From contig SXYY01000117.1 of NCBI GenBank assembly GCA_005788145.1, forward strand, positions 1-28,598: a stretch of DNA of 28,598 nucleotides. The letters are read 5' to 3'. The position numbers were made by a program, and so were the translations under genes. Shown here piece after piece: positions 16,629-25,356 of this stretch. This DNA is from Bacteroidota bacterium. GTDB taxonomy: Bacteria > Bacteroidota > Bacteroidia > NS11-12g > UBA955. Every line of letters starts with the position of its first letter. The first letter of the stretch is position 1. The notes beneath the pieces were generated by a model. The model had not been told where the DNA came from, ran no database searches, and saw nothing but the letters and a program-made list of their open reading frames with translations.

Positions 16629-18737
16629 TTGTCGAACCGCAGTAAAATCACCTTCCCAGAACGTGTCGTTCTGGCTATATTAGAAAACGCAGGCAAAGGT
16701 GCCTACAACGCCAATCAAGTTCACTCGCGAATTCCAGCCGAAGCCAACTTTACCAGGGAGATGGTGCATCAAGCGCTTATCAAGCTTGCCAATCGAGGCT
16801 TAATCCGTGAATCATCCAAAGGGGTCTTCTCTCCCATTCAACCCACCGTAAAATCAGAAGGCGAATTGGTCTTATCCAACCGCGGAGATTATTATGTTCG
16901 GATGGAAATTGACGGAGAGTTGCAACAAGTGTACATGGACAACGACATGGTTGGAAAGTTGCTCCCAGGCGATAAGGTTCGCTGTGAAATCAAGACCAAA
17001 GGCAAACGCACTTATGTGAAATCCATCGGCTTGTTAGAGCGCATCCCACAACGCTACAGTGCGATTTTGGATGTTTTTGAAAAGAATGCTTTTGGACTAT
17101 TGCAAAAAAATGGACTGAAGGATATTAAGCTGACCGATCGTGTGGATCCAAAATACGATGGACACAAAGCCATTATCGAAGTGTATGATTACCCACACAA
17201 TAGCCGTAATCCACTGGGCAGAATTGTAGATATCCTGGGCGTGGTGGGTGAAGCAGACACAGAAATGCATGCCATCGTGGCGGAGTTTGGCTTTAGTACA
17301 AAATTCCCCGATGCAGTGTTGGAAGAAACCGATTTGATACCCAACGAGATCTTGGCCAAGGATTGGGGCGAAAGGACTGATATGCGGGAAGCATTTTGTA
17401 TCACCATCGATCCAGCCGACGCTAAGGACTTTGACGATGCGATTTCATTGGGCAAAGATGCCAAAGGCAATATTTTATTGGGCGTGCACATCGCCGATGT
17501 ATCTCATTTTGTTACACCGGGAACGGCCATTGACAAAGAAGCATTGATGCGCGGCACAAGTGTTTACTTGGTTGATCGCACCATTCCGATGTTGCCCGAA
17601 AAGTTGAGTAACGATCTGTGTTCATTGAAACCCAATGTGGACCGATTGGCTTTTAGTGTGATTTTTACGTTGAACGCCCAATATGAAATCATTGGTGAGT
17701 GGTTTGGCAAAACCGTTATCAACAGCAAACGTCGATTCGCATACGAAGAAGCGCAAGCCGTCATTGAAACCAAACAAGGTGATTTCATTGAAGAATTGCT
17801 GTTGCTGAACAAAATCGCCAAGCACTTTGAAGCCATTCGATTTGCCAATGGCGCATTGAGGTTCGAATCCAAGGAAATTCGATTCAAATTCGATGAAAAC
17901 AAACGTCCGATAGAATCGTATGTCAAATCGCGGTTTGATGCCCACTTGTTGATTGAAACATTCATGCTGATGGCCAACCAAGCGGTTGCAAAGCATGTGA
18001 AATTGTTGAAGAAGCCAGCATTGCCATTTATCTATCGTTCCCACGATTTGCCTCCGCAAGATAAATTGATTGAGTTTGCTCGTTTTTGCAAACTTATGGG
18101 CTATCCAATTAATATTGATAACGAGATACAGATGCGCAAGTCATTCAATGATTTGATGGAGCGCACGGCGAACGATCCAAGTGCGGAGATTTTGCAACAA
18201 ATGGCAATCCGAACCATGTCGAAAGCTGTTTACACTGCCTATCGATCAGACCACTTCGGTCTGGCATTTGCCCATTACACACATTTCACCTCTCCCATCC
18301 GTCGTTACCCGGATTTGCTGGTGCACCGACTGTTGCAACAATACCTCACATCGCCCAAACCGACCACGAGCGAATCTGAAATCGAGATGATCGCGAAGCA
18401 CAGCAGTAACATGGAGCAGAAAGCCGCAGAGGCTGAGCGGGCGAGCACCAAATACACCTTGGCATTGATGATGGAACAACACATCGGCAAGGTGATGGAA
18501 GCCACCATTACCGGCATTACTGAGTGGGGTATTTATGCCATGGCTACGGAGTATCATTGTGAGGGATTGATTCGGATTGCGGATATCAAAGGCGATCGCT
18601 TTGCCTATTTTGAAGCAGAGAAAAAGTTGGTGGGACAAAGAACGAAGCGCAGTTACCATTTGGGTGACCCAATTACGGTATCAGTGAAAAAAACAGATCC
18701 GCAAAAAAGAATTATTGATTTTAATTTGTTAGACTGA
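16629..18737 (+). CDS. rnr: Ribonuclease R
   Basis: 702 residues. A processive 3'-to-5' exoribonuclease that degrades structured RNA and takes part in rRNA quality control. Order: N-terminal winged-helix-like segment (about 8-70), cold-shock OB domains (about 75-235), RNB catalytic domain from about 245, and a C-terminal S1 domain (about 615-700). The four metal-binding aspartates are in ITIDPADAKDFDDAIS as D261, D267, D269 and D270, matching E. coli D272/278/280/281. HFTSPIRRYPDLLVHR is also typical. The start is TTG at 16629: an in-frame stop at 16605 precedes it, no ATG lies between, and the next ATG would cut into the winged helix. The polyprenyl synthetase gene starts one base after the stop. 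Confidence 0.96.
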   Translation: MSNRSKITFPERVVLAILENAGKGAYNANQVHSRIPAEANFTREMVHQALIKLANRGLIRESSKGVFSPIQPTVKSEGELVLSNRGDYYVRMEIDGELQQVYMDNDMVGKLLPGDKVRCEIKTKGKRTYVKSIGLLERIPQRYSAILDVFEKNAFGLLQKNGLKDIKLTDRVDPKYDGHKAIIEVYDYPHNSRNPLGRIVDILGVVGEADTEMHAIVAEFGFSTKFPDAVLEETDLIPNEILAKDWGERTDMREAFCITIDPADAKDFDDAISLGKDAKGNILLGVHIADVSHFVTPGTAIDKEALMRGTSVYLVDRTIPMLPEKLSNDLCSLKPNVDRLAFSVIFTLNAQYEIIGEWFGKTVINSKRRFAYEEAQAVIETKQGDFIEELLLLNKIAKHFEAIRFANGALRFESKEIRFKFDENKRPIESYVKSRFDAHLLIETFMLMANQAVAKHVKLLKKPALPFIYRSHDLPPQDKLIEFARFCKLMGYPINIDNEIQMRKSFNDLMERTANDPSAEILQQMAIRTMSKAVYTAYRSDHFGLAFAHYTHFTSPIRRYPDLLVHRLLQQYLTSPKPTTSESEIEMIAKHSSNMEQKAAEAERASTKYTLALMMEQHIGKVMEATITGITEWGIYAMATEYHCEGLIRIADIKGDRFAYFEAEKKLVGQRTKRSYHLGDPITVSVKKTDPQKRIIDFNLLD

Positions 18738-18738
18738 T

Positions 18739-19689
18739 ATGAGTATTCTCCGGCTACACGATTTGTATGTTGAATATTTGCGCCAGAATGCATTCACGGG
18801 TGCGCCAAAAAACTTGTATGAACCCATGCGTTACATCATGGAGTTGGGTGGGAAACGCATCCGTCCAATTTTGTGTATGACCGGTGCTGAAGCTTGTGGT
18901 GGAGCGGCTGAGGATGCCATATCGGTGGCCCATGCAATGGAGGTTTTTCATAATTTCAGTTTGGTTCATGACGATATCATGGATCGTGCAGACCAGCGCA
19001 GGGGGTTACCTACGGTTCACAAAAAATGGAATGAGCCCACAGCCATTCTAGCGGGTGACAATTTGTTGGTGAAGGCCTATGAATCCATATTGGCGTTTCA
19101 AGGCGATGGCAAGGATGCGATTTTGAAACTGTTTTCAAAAACGGCCACCCAAGTTTGTGAAGGTCAGCAAGACGATATGGATTTTGCCGAGCGGAACGAA
19201 GTGAGCGAGGCGGAATACCTGCAAATGATTCAAAATAAAACCGCGGTATTATTGGGTTGTAGCCTAGCCTCAGGGGCATTGGTAGCGAATGCCGAAGATG
19301 ACATCGTACAGAAATTATACGATTTCGCCATAGCAATCGGCATGAGTTTCCAAATGATGGATGATTATTTGGATGCTTTTGGGGATGCCACAAAAACAGG
19401 GAAAGTATCTGGTGGTGATATCATGGAAGGCAAAAAAACTTGGTTGTACATCAAATCGTGTGAAATCAATGCCGAAACACCCAATTGGTTTGCACAGTAT
19501 CAGCAAGAGCAGCGCGCTACCCTCGTAAAGTCACATTGGATAAACATGGGTTTGGATCAAATGATTCTGCAAAAGGCCCAAGAATACAACCAGCAAGGGT
19601 TAACCATTTTGTCAGCGTTGACTGAGCGCGGCGTGAATACTGAGGGATTGACCGAGATTTTGGATTTCCTTTCAGGTCGATCACACTAA
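18739..19689 (+). CDS. Polyprenyl (trans-isoprenyl) diphosphate synthase
   Basis: 316 residues. Condenses isopentenyl diphosphate with an allylic diphosphate. The first aspartate-rich motif is DDIMD (78-82) and the second DDYLD (208-212). GGKRIRP (37-43) and the RR after the first motif (87-88) bind diphosphate. A Phe (F73) lies five residues before the first Asp, a position that limits chain length in short-chain enzymes, so a C15-C20 product is possible. Product length is inference; octaprenyl or solanesyl synthase is the alternative. It starts one base after the rnr stop (TGATATG). The stop lies within an inverted repeat shared with the convergent T9SS gene. Confidence 0.92.
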   Translation: MSILRLHDLYVEYLRQNAFTGAPKNLYEPMRYIMELGGKRIRPILCMTGAEACGGAAEDAISVAHAMEVFHNFSLVHDDIMDRADQRRGLPTVHKKWNEPTAILAGDNLLVKAYESILAFQGDGKDAILKLFSKTATQVCEGQQDDMDFAERNEVSEAEYLQMIQNKTAVLLGCSLASGALVANAEDDIVQKLYDFAIAIGMSFQMMDDYLDAFGDATKTGKVSGGDIMEGKKTWLYIKSCEINAETPNWFAQYQQEQRATLVKSHWINMGLDQMILQKAQEYNQQGLTILSALTERGVNTEGLTEILDFLSGRSH

Positions 19690-19705
19690 CAATCGATCTT
19701 AGTGT
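19683..19705. repeat. Inverted repeat spanning two convergent stop codons
   Basis: ACACTAA (19683-19689) pairs with TTAGTGT (19699-19705) around a nine-base loop. Both convergent genes end in the codons CAC TAA, and the stems contain both. There is no T-tract on either side, so if it acts in termination it would be weak. It may only reflect two His-stop ends. Confidence 0.45.
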
Positions 19706-22700
19706 AGAACATGCACGACGCCTGTTTTGCGGTATTCCTTTTCATTCCATCCCGAAAACTGTAGGTACCAAGCGTAAACCCCATCAGGGATTTCTTCAGC
19801 GCGATAGATACAATCCCACTGATTCTTTTTGTAGGAGCTTTCCCAGATTTTCTCGCCATAGCGATTAAAAACCTTCATGTTGTATTCCCTCACAAACAAA
19901 GGAAATGTGCCCCAAACATCGTTTCTTCCGTCACCATTGCGGGTAATCGCATTCGGAACCCACACTTCTGGTGGCTGTATCAAATAAATCCAGTTGCTTT
20001 CGCTTTGGGATTGTTCAACTGCGCGCGGTTCGTTTCGGGTAGCAGTAACACGGTACATATAGCCTCCCCAATCATAGTCGAGTTGGTTATCCCTGAAATT
20101 CTGTACCAACAAAGAAGGCGCAATGGTTTGAAATGGATGTGCATCATCTTTTCGTTCCAATTTCCAATCTTTCACACCATCATTCCAACCCTGATAATCC
20201 ATCCAATCCAAATCAAAATAATAATACGGTGCCTCAGTTGCGGTACCGCCAATCACAACATTGCAACCTTCGTTACTGCCTTTGCTGACATGTCCGCATT
20301 GGTCAACCACCATGATTTGGTAACAGTTGGAAATATTGTCGACATTAAAACTTGAGTCGCGATAAAAAGTATCCGTGAGTATCGCCAATGGAACAGAACC
20401 AAATTTGCCTCCGCGGGGCACCCTATACAATTCGTATTCTTTGAAATCGGGTTCGTCGCTTTTCGCCCAACGCACCTCGGCGTATCGGTCATTGACGATG
20501 GTTGCAGTATAGAGCGGCACTCCGTTGATTGGCGTATTCAGTTCTTTAACCGTACAAAACACATTCTTAGCGAATACTTGCACATCACAAATGTTGACGC
20601 CGATGAGTTCATAGCAGTAATTATTTACCCTTGGACTCACCACATTGGCATCAATAAAACTGCTGGCTGTATTTGTCCAAATGGTATCGAGAATTTTTGT
20701 TGTGCCATCTGGGTTGGTGCGTCGCAGCAAAAAGTACTTAAAGAAACCCGTTGGCACCGTGATGTTGTCCCAAGCGATTGACATCTTGGCTGTTTGACGA
20801 TCAAAGCTCACACAAATGGCTTCGGGGGGAATGACTTTTGGTGGTTCGGTTACCAAAATCTTTATTCTCGCGAAAGTAGTATCGGCTTTGGGACACCCTC
20901 GATCCATCACATAGACAAACAATTCAGCGGTATCCGTGGAAAAACTGCTACAACGAGTAGGCCAATTCAAGGCCAATGTTGCCTGTCCGATACCCGCCGT
21001 GCATGTAACAATGGCTGAGTCGCTACCCATCATGCCGCCGCGCTTCAACCATTTGACTTTGAGATACATGGTATCAAAGGGATCGGGGTCAAAGCCCTTA
21101 ATTTGAAAATTGATGGGCTGAGTAGCAATTACTTGAACGAATGTGTCCTTCATTCGTGGTTTTAAGTTGAGGTTCTCAAAGTCGATTTTAAACAGCGCAT
21201 TGTTGCAATTGTCGCTGTTCATCGTACGGCTGTATGCTGTTGGGGTTACTGGAAATAAACCGTTTCGCCTGCAACCCGCGCAAACCGATTGGTAGATAAT
21301 CCCTTTTGCATCAAACCGCGATGTACCACCGTCTACATGTTCTTCTGCAGGTTTTCCTGGTGTAGAAACTCCTCCAAAAAAGGTTGCATAGGCCAAGGAA
21401 TAGAAGTTTTTCGAAAATACAGCGATGTAAAAATCACTGCCATCCGTGTTCTTCTGTGCAGCATCATTTGTGGTTTGCAAACCCGTTGTTCTTCCTTTAT
21501 TTCTATGCTGTTTGGTTGCAAATGTATTCACATCGTATAGTGCTGAGTTGGTCGCACCACCCCATCCAGATACAAATATGCGCTCGCACCGATCCACCAA
21601 AAACGCGCTGGGACTAATGTTTGGCATGATGGTGTTGTTGCCATTGTACCCAAAGGTGGTTTGCATCTCAACATTCTGCAAATCATTGCTGTAGGTCGTG
21701 ATAAATTGTCCGCCTCCCGCTTGATAAAAACGGGCATTCACATTGGGCATATTTGCTTCAGTCTGTCCGTAAATGTAGGGTTTTCCTGTTTGTCCAGTTT
21801 GAACAAAATGGGCTTGTTCATACAAGTTGGTGCCGTGATATCGCCCTTTTAGCATTGCACCCGAGGACTTATCCAATCGGAGCAATATGGCATCAGCGAT
21901 TCCGCCGTAATAATTATTCAGCCAATTGTTTCCCAATCGTACTTTCAGGTCAGTACTTGAGGATCCCCCACTCACATAAACATCAGACGCTTTGCCCAAG
22001 GCAACGCCATACAAGGCATCATAACTACCGCCGCCGTATGTATGGGACCAATTCAAGGTGCTAAGTTGCTTGTTCAATGAAAACACCACGCCTTCCGATT
22101 TGCCGTTATACACCATTGTGCCGGTTTTGGGAAAATTAATACTGTAGGTTACACCAGCGATGTAAACATTTTGCTGATCCGTGATAATCTCACCCCGAAA
22201 TTCATCGGCATAATTGTAAATAAGGGGAAAGTCATCCACGGGTGTATTGCTGCGGTCTGCACCCACGGCATCCAGGCCACTACCACCAATGTATGTACCA
22301 ACCATGGTTGTACCCAAGGCATTGAATTTGGTTACAAAAAAATCATAATCCCCATTGAATGTGATGTCGTATGCACTTGGCGAAACCGGAAAATCACTGC
22401 TTCGGGTTGAACCCATTACATATAGATTGTCAAGCGAATCGGCGACCATTGAGTGTGGTTGGTCATTGTTAGAGCCACCCAAATAGGTGCAGAACAACAA
22501 TTTATCTCCGGTCTTGTTGAATTTAAGAATGGCCGCATCGCGAGAGCCCCCATAGCCCAGGTCTTCGTCTACCCCGCCCCCAAAATCAAATTGTGCCGCG
22601 CCCGGCGTAACCGGTAGTCCAATGTCAAAGACTGTCCCACCCGCATATCCATTGCCTAAGTCGTCGTACGTTCCGGTGCATCCAAAATTATCTGCCCGGG

Positions 22701-23535
22701 AACCGGTGTAGGTACTGAAAACCAAAATGGGATCTATTACCAATGTTTCTTTCCTGATGGATGGAATTTGAGCAAACGTTAACGTTCTATTCGCTTGTTG
22801 ATCATTCCCTTCCGAATTTATTGATGATGCGTCATAGGTTACCAGACTCAGCGATTCTTCTGTTTTACGGGAAATTGGGGATGAACCTGCATGCTGAAAA
22901 TACACGGCCGGGATAGACTCTTGCCAAGAAATCCAGGGAGTTTCAATCCTGCAAGCATTTTGGGTGATCGAAAGTTGACTTTGACCATTGTATTGCCATT
23001 GTATTTGTGCTGCATTGGCACTGGGCGATAGAATCCAGTTGTATTTGATCGTGCCTTGATGCGACATGATTTCCAAATCAACGCCAGGCCAAACATCCTT
23101 TACGCGAACCTGACTATACTTACGAACACCGGACACTGACTTGAACTTACGGTCCTTGTAGAAGTTATAATAGGTTTCTGAGGCCTCCCCAATCGATTCG
23201 CATCGAAGATCCTTGTTGGGGTTCACAAAATTCAAAAATACCGCATGCGTTTTCACGCGATTAACGGCGGTTGAACGATCGTGAACGAGTTCTGTAGCCG
23301 CGGTATCGAGAAAATTAAAAACAAATCCTTGTTGGGTAATCCAAAGGTCACCCACATTGAGCGGGGCTTTAGCCAATACTTGCTGTGGCCACTGTCCTTG
23401 ATTCAAAAAGAAAATGGGTTCGCCAATCCTGGAATAAACGCGGGAGGATGCTGAGGCGATTGAAGCAAACATGAAAGCTGTGAAACACAAAAAAATGTTG
23501 CGATACAATGCATGTATTTTCGATGATTTTCGCAT
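19699..23535 (-). CDS. Large secreted T9SS type-B cargo (DUF7948 and SBBP-like repeats)
   Basis: 1,278 residues from the ATG at 23535 (1,291 if the ATG at 23574 is used). A basic n-region and hydrophobic stretch (NIFLCFTAFMFASIASA) form a signal peptide. A DUF7948-like domain follows, starting at FFLNQGQWPQQV. Then come beta-propeller-like repeats with YLGGSNND, DNLYVMGST and TYIGGSG, and a cysteine pair in VCAGCRRN near NSDNCNN. Next are fibronectin-like segments. The last about 85 residues are a type-B sorting domain: VWVPNAITRNGDGRNDVW, NRYGEKIWES and IPDGVYAWYL. Such proteins are exported by the type IX system, and many are adhesins linked to gliding or biofilm. The function is inferred from architecture. 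No porP/sprF-like partner is adjacent. The shorter start gives a normal signal-peptide n-region and has a GAAATTTG box upstream. Confidence 0.9.
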   Translation of the reverse strand: MRKSSKIHALYRNIFLCFTAFMFASIASASSRVYSRIGEPIFFLNQGQWPQQVLAKAPLNVGDLWITQQGFVFNFLDTAATELVHDRSTAVNRVKTHAVFLNFVNPNKDLRCESIGEASETYYNFYKDRKFKSVSGVRKYSQVRVKDVWPGVDLEIMSHQGTIKYNWILSPSANAAQIQWQYNGQSQLSITQNACRIETPWISWQESIPAVYFQHAGSSPISRKTEESLSLVTYDASSINSEGNDQQANRTLTFAQIPSIRKETLVIDPILVFSTYTGSRADNFGCTGTYDDLGNGYAGGTVFDIGLPVTPGAAQFDFGGGVDEDLGYGGSRDAAILKFNKTGDKLLFCTYLGGSNNDQPHSMVADSLDNLYVMGSTRSSDFPVSPSAYDITFNGDYDFFVTKFNALGTTMVGTYIGGSGLDAVGADRSNTPVDDFPLIYNYADEFRGEIITDQQNVYIAGVTYSINFPKTGTMVYNGKSEGVVFSLNKQLSTLNWSHTYGGGSYDALYGVALGKASDVYVSGGSSSTDLKVRLGNNWLNNYYGGIADAILLRLDKSSGAMLKGRYHGTNLYEQAHFVQTGQTGKPYIYGQTEANMPNVNARFYQAGGGQFITTYSNDLQNVEMQTTFGYNGNNTIMPNISPSAFLVDRCERIFVSGWGGATNSALYDVNTFATKQHRNKGRTTGLQTTNDAAQKNTDGSDFYIAVFSKNFYSLAYATFFGGVSTPGKPAEEHVDGGTSRFDAKGIIYQSVCAGCRRNGLFPVTPTAYSRTMNSDNCNNALFKIDFENLNLKPRMKDTFVQVIATQPINFQIKGFDPDPFDTMYLKVKWLKRGGMMGSDSAIVTCTAGIGQATLALNWPTRCSSFSTDTAELFVYVMDRGCPKADTTFARIKILVTEPPKVIPPEAICVSFDRQTAKMSIAWDNITVPTGFFKYFLLRRTNPDGTTKILDTIWTNTASSFIDANVVSPRVNNYCYELIGVNICDVQVFAKNVFCTVKELNTPINGVPLYTATIVNDRYAEVRWAKSDEPDFKEYELYRVPRGGKFGSVPLAILTDTFYRDSSFNVDNISNCYQIMVVDQCGHVSKGSNEGCNVVIGGTATEAPYYYFDLDWMDYQGWNDGVKDWKLERKDDAHPFQTIAPSLLVQNFRDNQLDYDWGGYMYRVTATRNEPRAVEQSQSESNWIYLIQPPEVWVPNAITRNGDGRNDVWGTFPLFVREYNMKVFNRYGEKIWESSYKKNQWDCIYRAEEIPDGVYAWYLQFSGWNEKEYRKTGVVHVLH

Positions 23536-23555
23536 GGAATGCCTCGGGCCTTTCA

Positions 23556-23563
23556 CAAATTTC
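23556..23563 (-). promoter_or_regulatory. Possible -7 box (GAAATTTG) of the T9SS cargo gene
   Basis: Five of six fixed positions of TAnnTTTG, 20 bases before the ATG at 23535. It lies inside the longer reading of the gene, so if real it excludes the ATG at 23574. Confidence 0.3.
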
Positions 23564-23641
23564 GGTGATTTCATGCAGCTTTCTGCAATTTGTTCGATGA
23601 ATAGACGGGCAAGAACACATTCATGTTGCAGAGGGTAATGT

Positions 23642-23649
23642 TATCTTTG
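23642..23649 (+). promoter_or_regulatory. -7 box (TATCTTTG) of fmt
   Basis: Perfect TAnnTTTG match followed by CACA and the ATG at 23654. A TTG at 23626-23628 is only 13 bases upstream, shorter than the usual 17-23 spacing. Confidence 0.6.
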
Positions 23650-23653
23650 CACA

Positions 23654-24574
23654 ATGCCTGCCACGCCACTGCGAATAATTTTCTTTGGAACTCCCGATTT
23701 CGCCTCTGCCTCTTTGGAAGCGATGGTGGCTGCTGGACTCAATGTTGTGTGTGTGGTGACTGCTGTTGATAAGCCTGCGGGACGCGGACAGAAAATCACA
23801 GAGAGCTCGGTGAAGAAAACGGCATTGGCATTGAAAATACCCATATTGCAACCCGCCAATTTAAAATCCATTGAATTCTCTGAGTCTATGCGCGCTTTCC
23901 AGCCGGACCTAGGGGTTGTGATCGCATTTCGGATGCTACCACAAATCGTTTGGAGCATGCCTAGGTTGGGAACGATCAACTTGCACGGCTCACTGTTGCC
24001 CAATTATCGCGGTGCTGCACCTATTCATCATGCCATCATCAATGGCGAAACAAAAACTGGGGTAACAACTTTCTTTCTGAAGCATGAAATTGATACTGGC
24101 GACATTATTTCTTCAGCAGAGATTTCAGTGGGTGAAGAAGAGACAGTGGGTGAATTGCACGATCGCATGATGGTGATTGGCGCAACGCTAATGGTTGATA
24201 CACTACAAAAGATACAGCATAACGTACATCAGTCGCATCCACAACCCGACATAACCAACATAAAGTCTGCCCCAAAACTGAATAGAGACTTTTGTGAGTT
24301 GAATTTTGAACTCAGTCAGCAAGAATTTCACAACAAACTGCGGGGACTATCCCCAAGTCCGGGAGCATGGATAAAGACAATCCATGGAGAGATTAAGTTG
24401 TTGCGCGGTAAACGGTTGCTTCGTTTAGAGAAAAACCCAGCGGTAGGGATAGCGTTCAGTCAGAAAAGAATGATTGTGCATTTGCGTGATGGCGATTATG
24501 AAATTTTGGAATTACAGCCATCGGGAAAACCAAAAATGTTGGCGAGAGACTTCATCAACGGACTAAAAAAATAA
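23654..24574 (+). CDS. fmt: Methionyl-tRNA formyltransferase
   Basis: 306 residues. Formylates Met-tRNA(fMet) with 10-formyl-tetrahydrofolate for translation initiation. The N-terminal formyltransferase core has FFGTPDFA, VDKPAGRGQK and the catalytic set N108 and H110 in NLHGSLLPNYRGAAP plus D146 in HEIDTGD. E. coli uses N106, H108 and D144. The C-terminal tRNA-binding domain runs from about residue 205, with NKLRGLSPSPGAW as its marker. Length is normal. The start MPATPLRIIFFG is standard and a promoter box ends four bases before it. It is divergent from the T9SS cargo gene and stands alone; def is not adjacent. Confidence 0.97.
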   Translation: MPATPLRIIFFGTPDFASASLEAMVAAGLNVVCVVTAVDKPAGRGQKITESSVKKTALALKIPILQPANLKSIEFSESMRAFQPDLGVVIAFRMLPQIVWSMPRLGTINLHGSLLPNYRGAAPIHHAIINGETKTGVTTFFLKHEIDTGDIISSAEISVGEEETVGELHDRMMVIGATLMVDTLQKIQHNVHQSHPQPDITNIKSAPKLNRDFCELNFELSQQEFHNKLRGLSPSPGAWIKTIHGEIKLLRGKRLLRLEKNPAVGIAFSQKRMIVHLRDGDYEILELQPSGKPKMLARDFINGLKK

Positions 24575-24601
24575 TTTTTTTTGCTGTTTATGCATGAAAA
24601 A

Positions 24602-24631
24602 TTTGCATTTACCAAATTTATGGTATTCTTT
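24602..24631 (+). promoter_or_regulatory. Candidate promoter of the ECF sigma gene
   Basis: TTTG at 24602-24605, an 18-base spacer and TATTCTTT at 24624-24631, a four-of-six match to TAnnTTTG. If used, transcription would start near 24637 and leave a leader of about 90 bases. The rest of the 156-base gap (24575-24730) is AT-rich. Confidence 0.35.
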
Positions 24632-24695
24632 TACGGCTGTTAATCAAAACAAAACGCCTATAAGTCGAAAAATACTCAACTAAAATCTTGCTTTA

Positions 24696-24712
24696 TTAAA
24701 AACACATTTTAA
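24696..24712 (+). other. Small AT stem-loop in the sigma gene leader
   Basis: TTAAAA (24696-24701) and TTTTAA (24707-24712) flank a five-base loop, ending five bases before the Shine-Dalgarno sequence. The stem is all A-T and weak; a function is not shown. Confidence 0.25.
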
Positions 24713-24717
24713 CCTGC

Positions 24718-24725
24718 AAGGAGGG
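24718..24725 (+). promoter_or_regulatory. Strong Shine-Dalgarno sequence (AAGGAGGG)
   Basis: Near-perfect complement of the 16S rRNA 3' end, five bases before the ATG at 24731. I saw no comparable site before any other gene here. Bacteroidota generally initiate without Shine-Dalgarno pairing, so this one stands out and fixes the start. Confidence 0.8.
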
Positions 24726-24730
24726 TATTT

Positions 24731-25312
24731 ATGACTACACCATTGGTCTCAGACGGCGTGCTGATCAAACGTTACATCGACGGTAACAACGCAGCATTTG
24801 AAACTTTACTCAAGCGTCACAGAACCCGAATTCTTTCGAGTATCTATCTGCTTGTTGGTGATCGTTACTTGGCGGAGGATATTTTCCAAGAAACATTTAT
24901 AAAGGTGATTCACAGCATTCAGAATGGTAAGTACAACCACGAAGACAAGTTTTTGCCCTGGGCTTTACGGATTGCCCGGAATATGAGCATTGATTCCATT
25001 CGCTCTCGCAAAAGAATGCCGGTGGTAGTTGATACAGAAGGAAGAGATGTTTTCGATGCCATGGGTATTAGTGTAAACAGCCAAGAGGACCAGCGTGTTG
25101 CCAAAGATGATATTGAAATCCTCAAACAATGGATTTGGGAACTGCCCGAAGATCAGCGCGAAGTATTGATTTTACGTCAGTACGCCGACCTAAGCTTCAA
25201 GGAAATAGCGACTTTAACTGAAACGAATATCAACACTTGTATTGGTCGTATGCATTATGCAATTCTCAATTTGAGAAAAAAGATGCAAAAAAGTGTAGTG
25301 CGCATAAAATAA
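24731..25312 (+). CDS. ECF-type sigma-70 family RNA polymerase sigma factor
   Basis: 193 residues. Region 2 covers about 20-95: FETLLKRHRTRILSSIYLLVGD, then AEDIFQETFIKV (core-polymerase binding) and PWALRIARNMSIDSIRSRKR (-10 recognition). Region 4 covers about 130-185: LPEDQREVLILRQYADLSFKEIATLTETN as the helix-turn-helix. There is no region 3, so it is group 4 (ECF). No membrane anti-sigma/TonB receptor cassette adjoins it, so it is not of the iron/polysaccharide-uptake type. A small acidic protein follows after about 44 bases. It is the only gene in the window with a strong Shine-Dalgarno sequence. Confidence 0.93.
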   Translation: MTTPLVSDGVLIKRYIDGNNAAFETLLKRHRTRILSSIYLLVGDRYLAEDIFQETFIKVIHSIQNGKYNHEDKFLPWALRIARNMSIDSIRSRKRMPVVVDTEGRDVFDAMGISVNSQEDQRVAKDDIEILKQWIWELPEDQREVLILRQYADLSFKEIATLTETNINTCIGRMHYAILNLRKKMQKSVVRIK

Positions 25313-25331
25313 ACTGATTTCGGGTGCGTTA

Positions 25332-25339
25332 TATGTTTG
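25332..25339 (+). promoter_or_regulatory. Possible -7 box (TATGTTTG) before the small acidic gene
   Basis: Perfect TAnnTTTG match, 17 bases before the ATG at 25357, in the gap after the sigma gene. No -33 TTG at the right distance, so it may be chance or an internal promoter. Confidence 0.3.
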
Positions 25340-25356
25340 TTGTTAACGCAAACAAT

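Noticed and set aside
17564..18059. Two overlapping 137- and 145-codon minus-strand frames inside rnr
   Set aside because: Antisense shadows of the RNB domain, whose catalytic residues confirm the + strand frame.
24557..24585. A-run/T-run hairpin at the end of fmt as a terminator
   Set aside because: The stem is only A-T pairs with no GC part, so it is unlikely to stop polymerase on its own.
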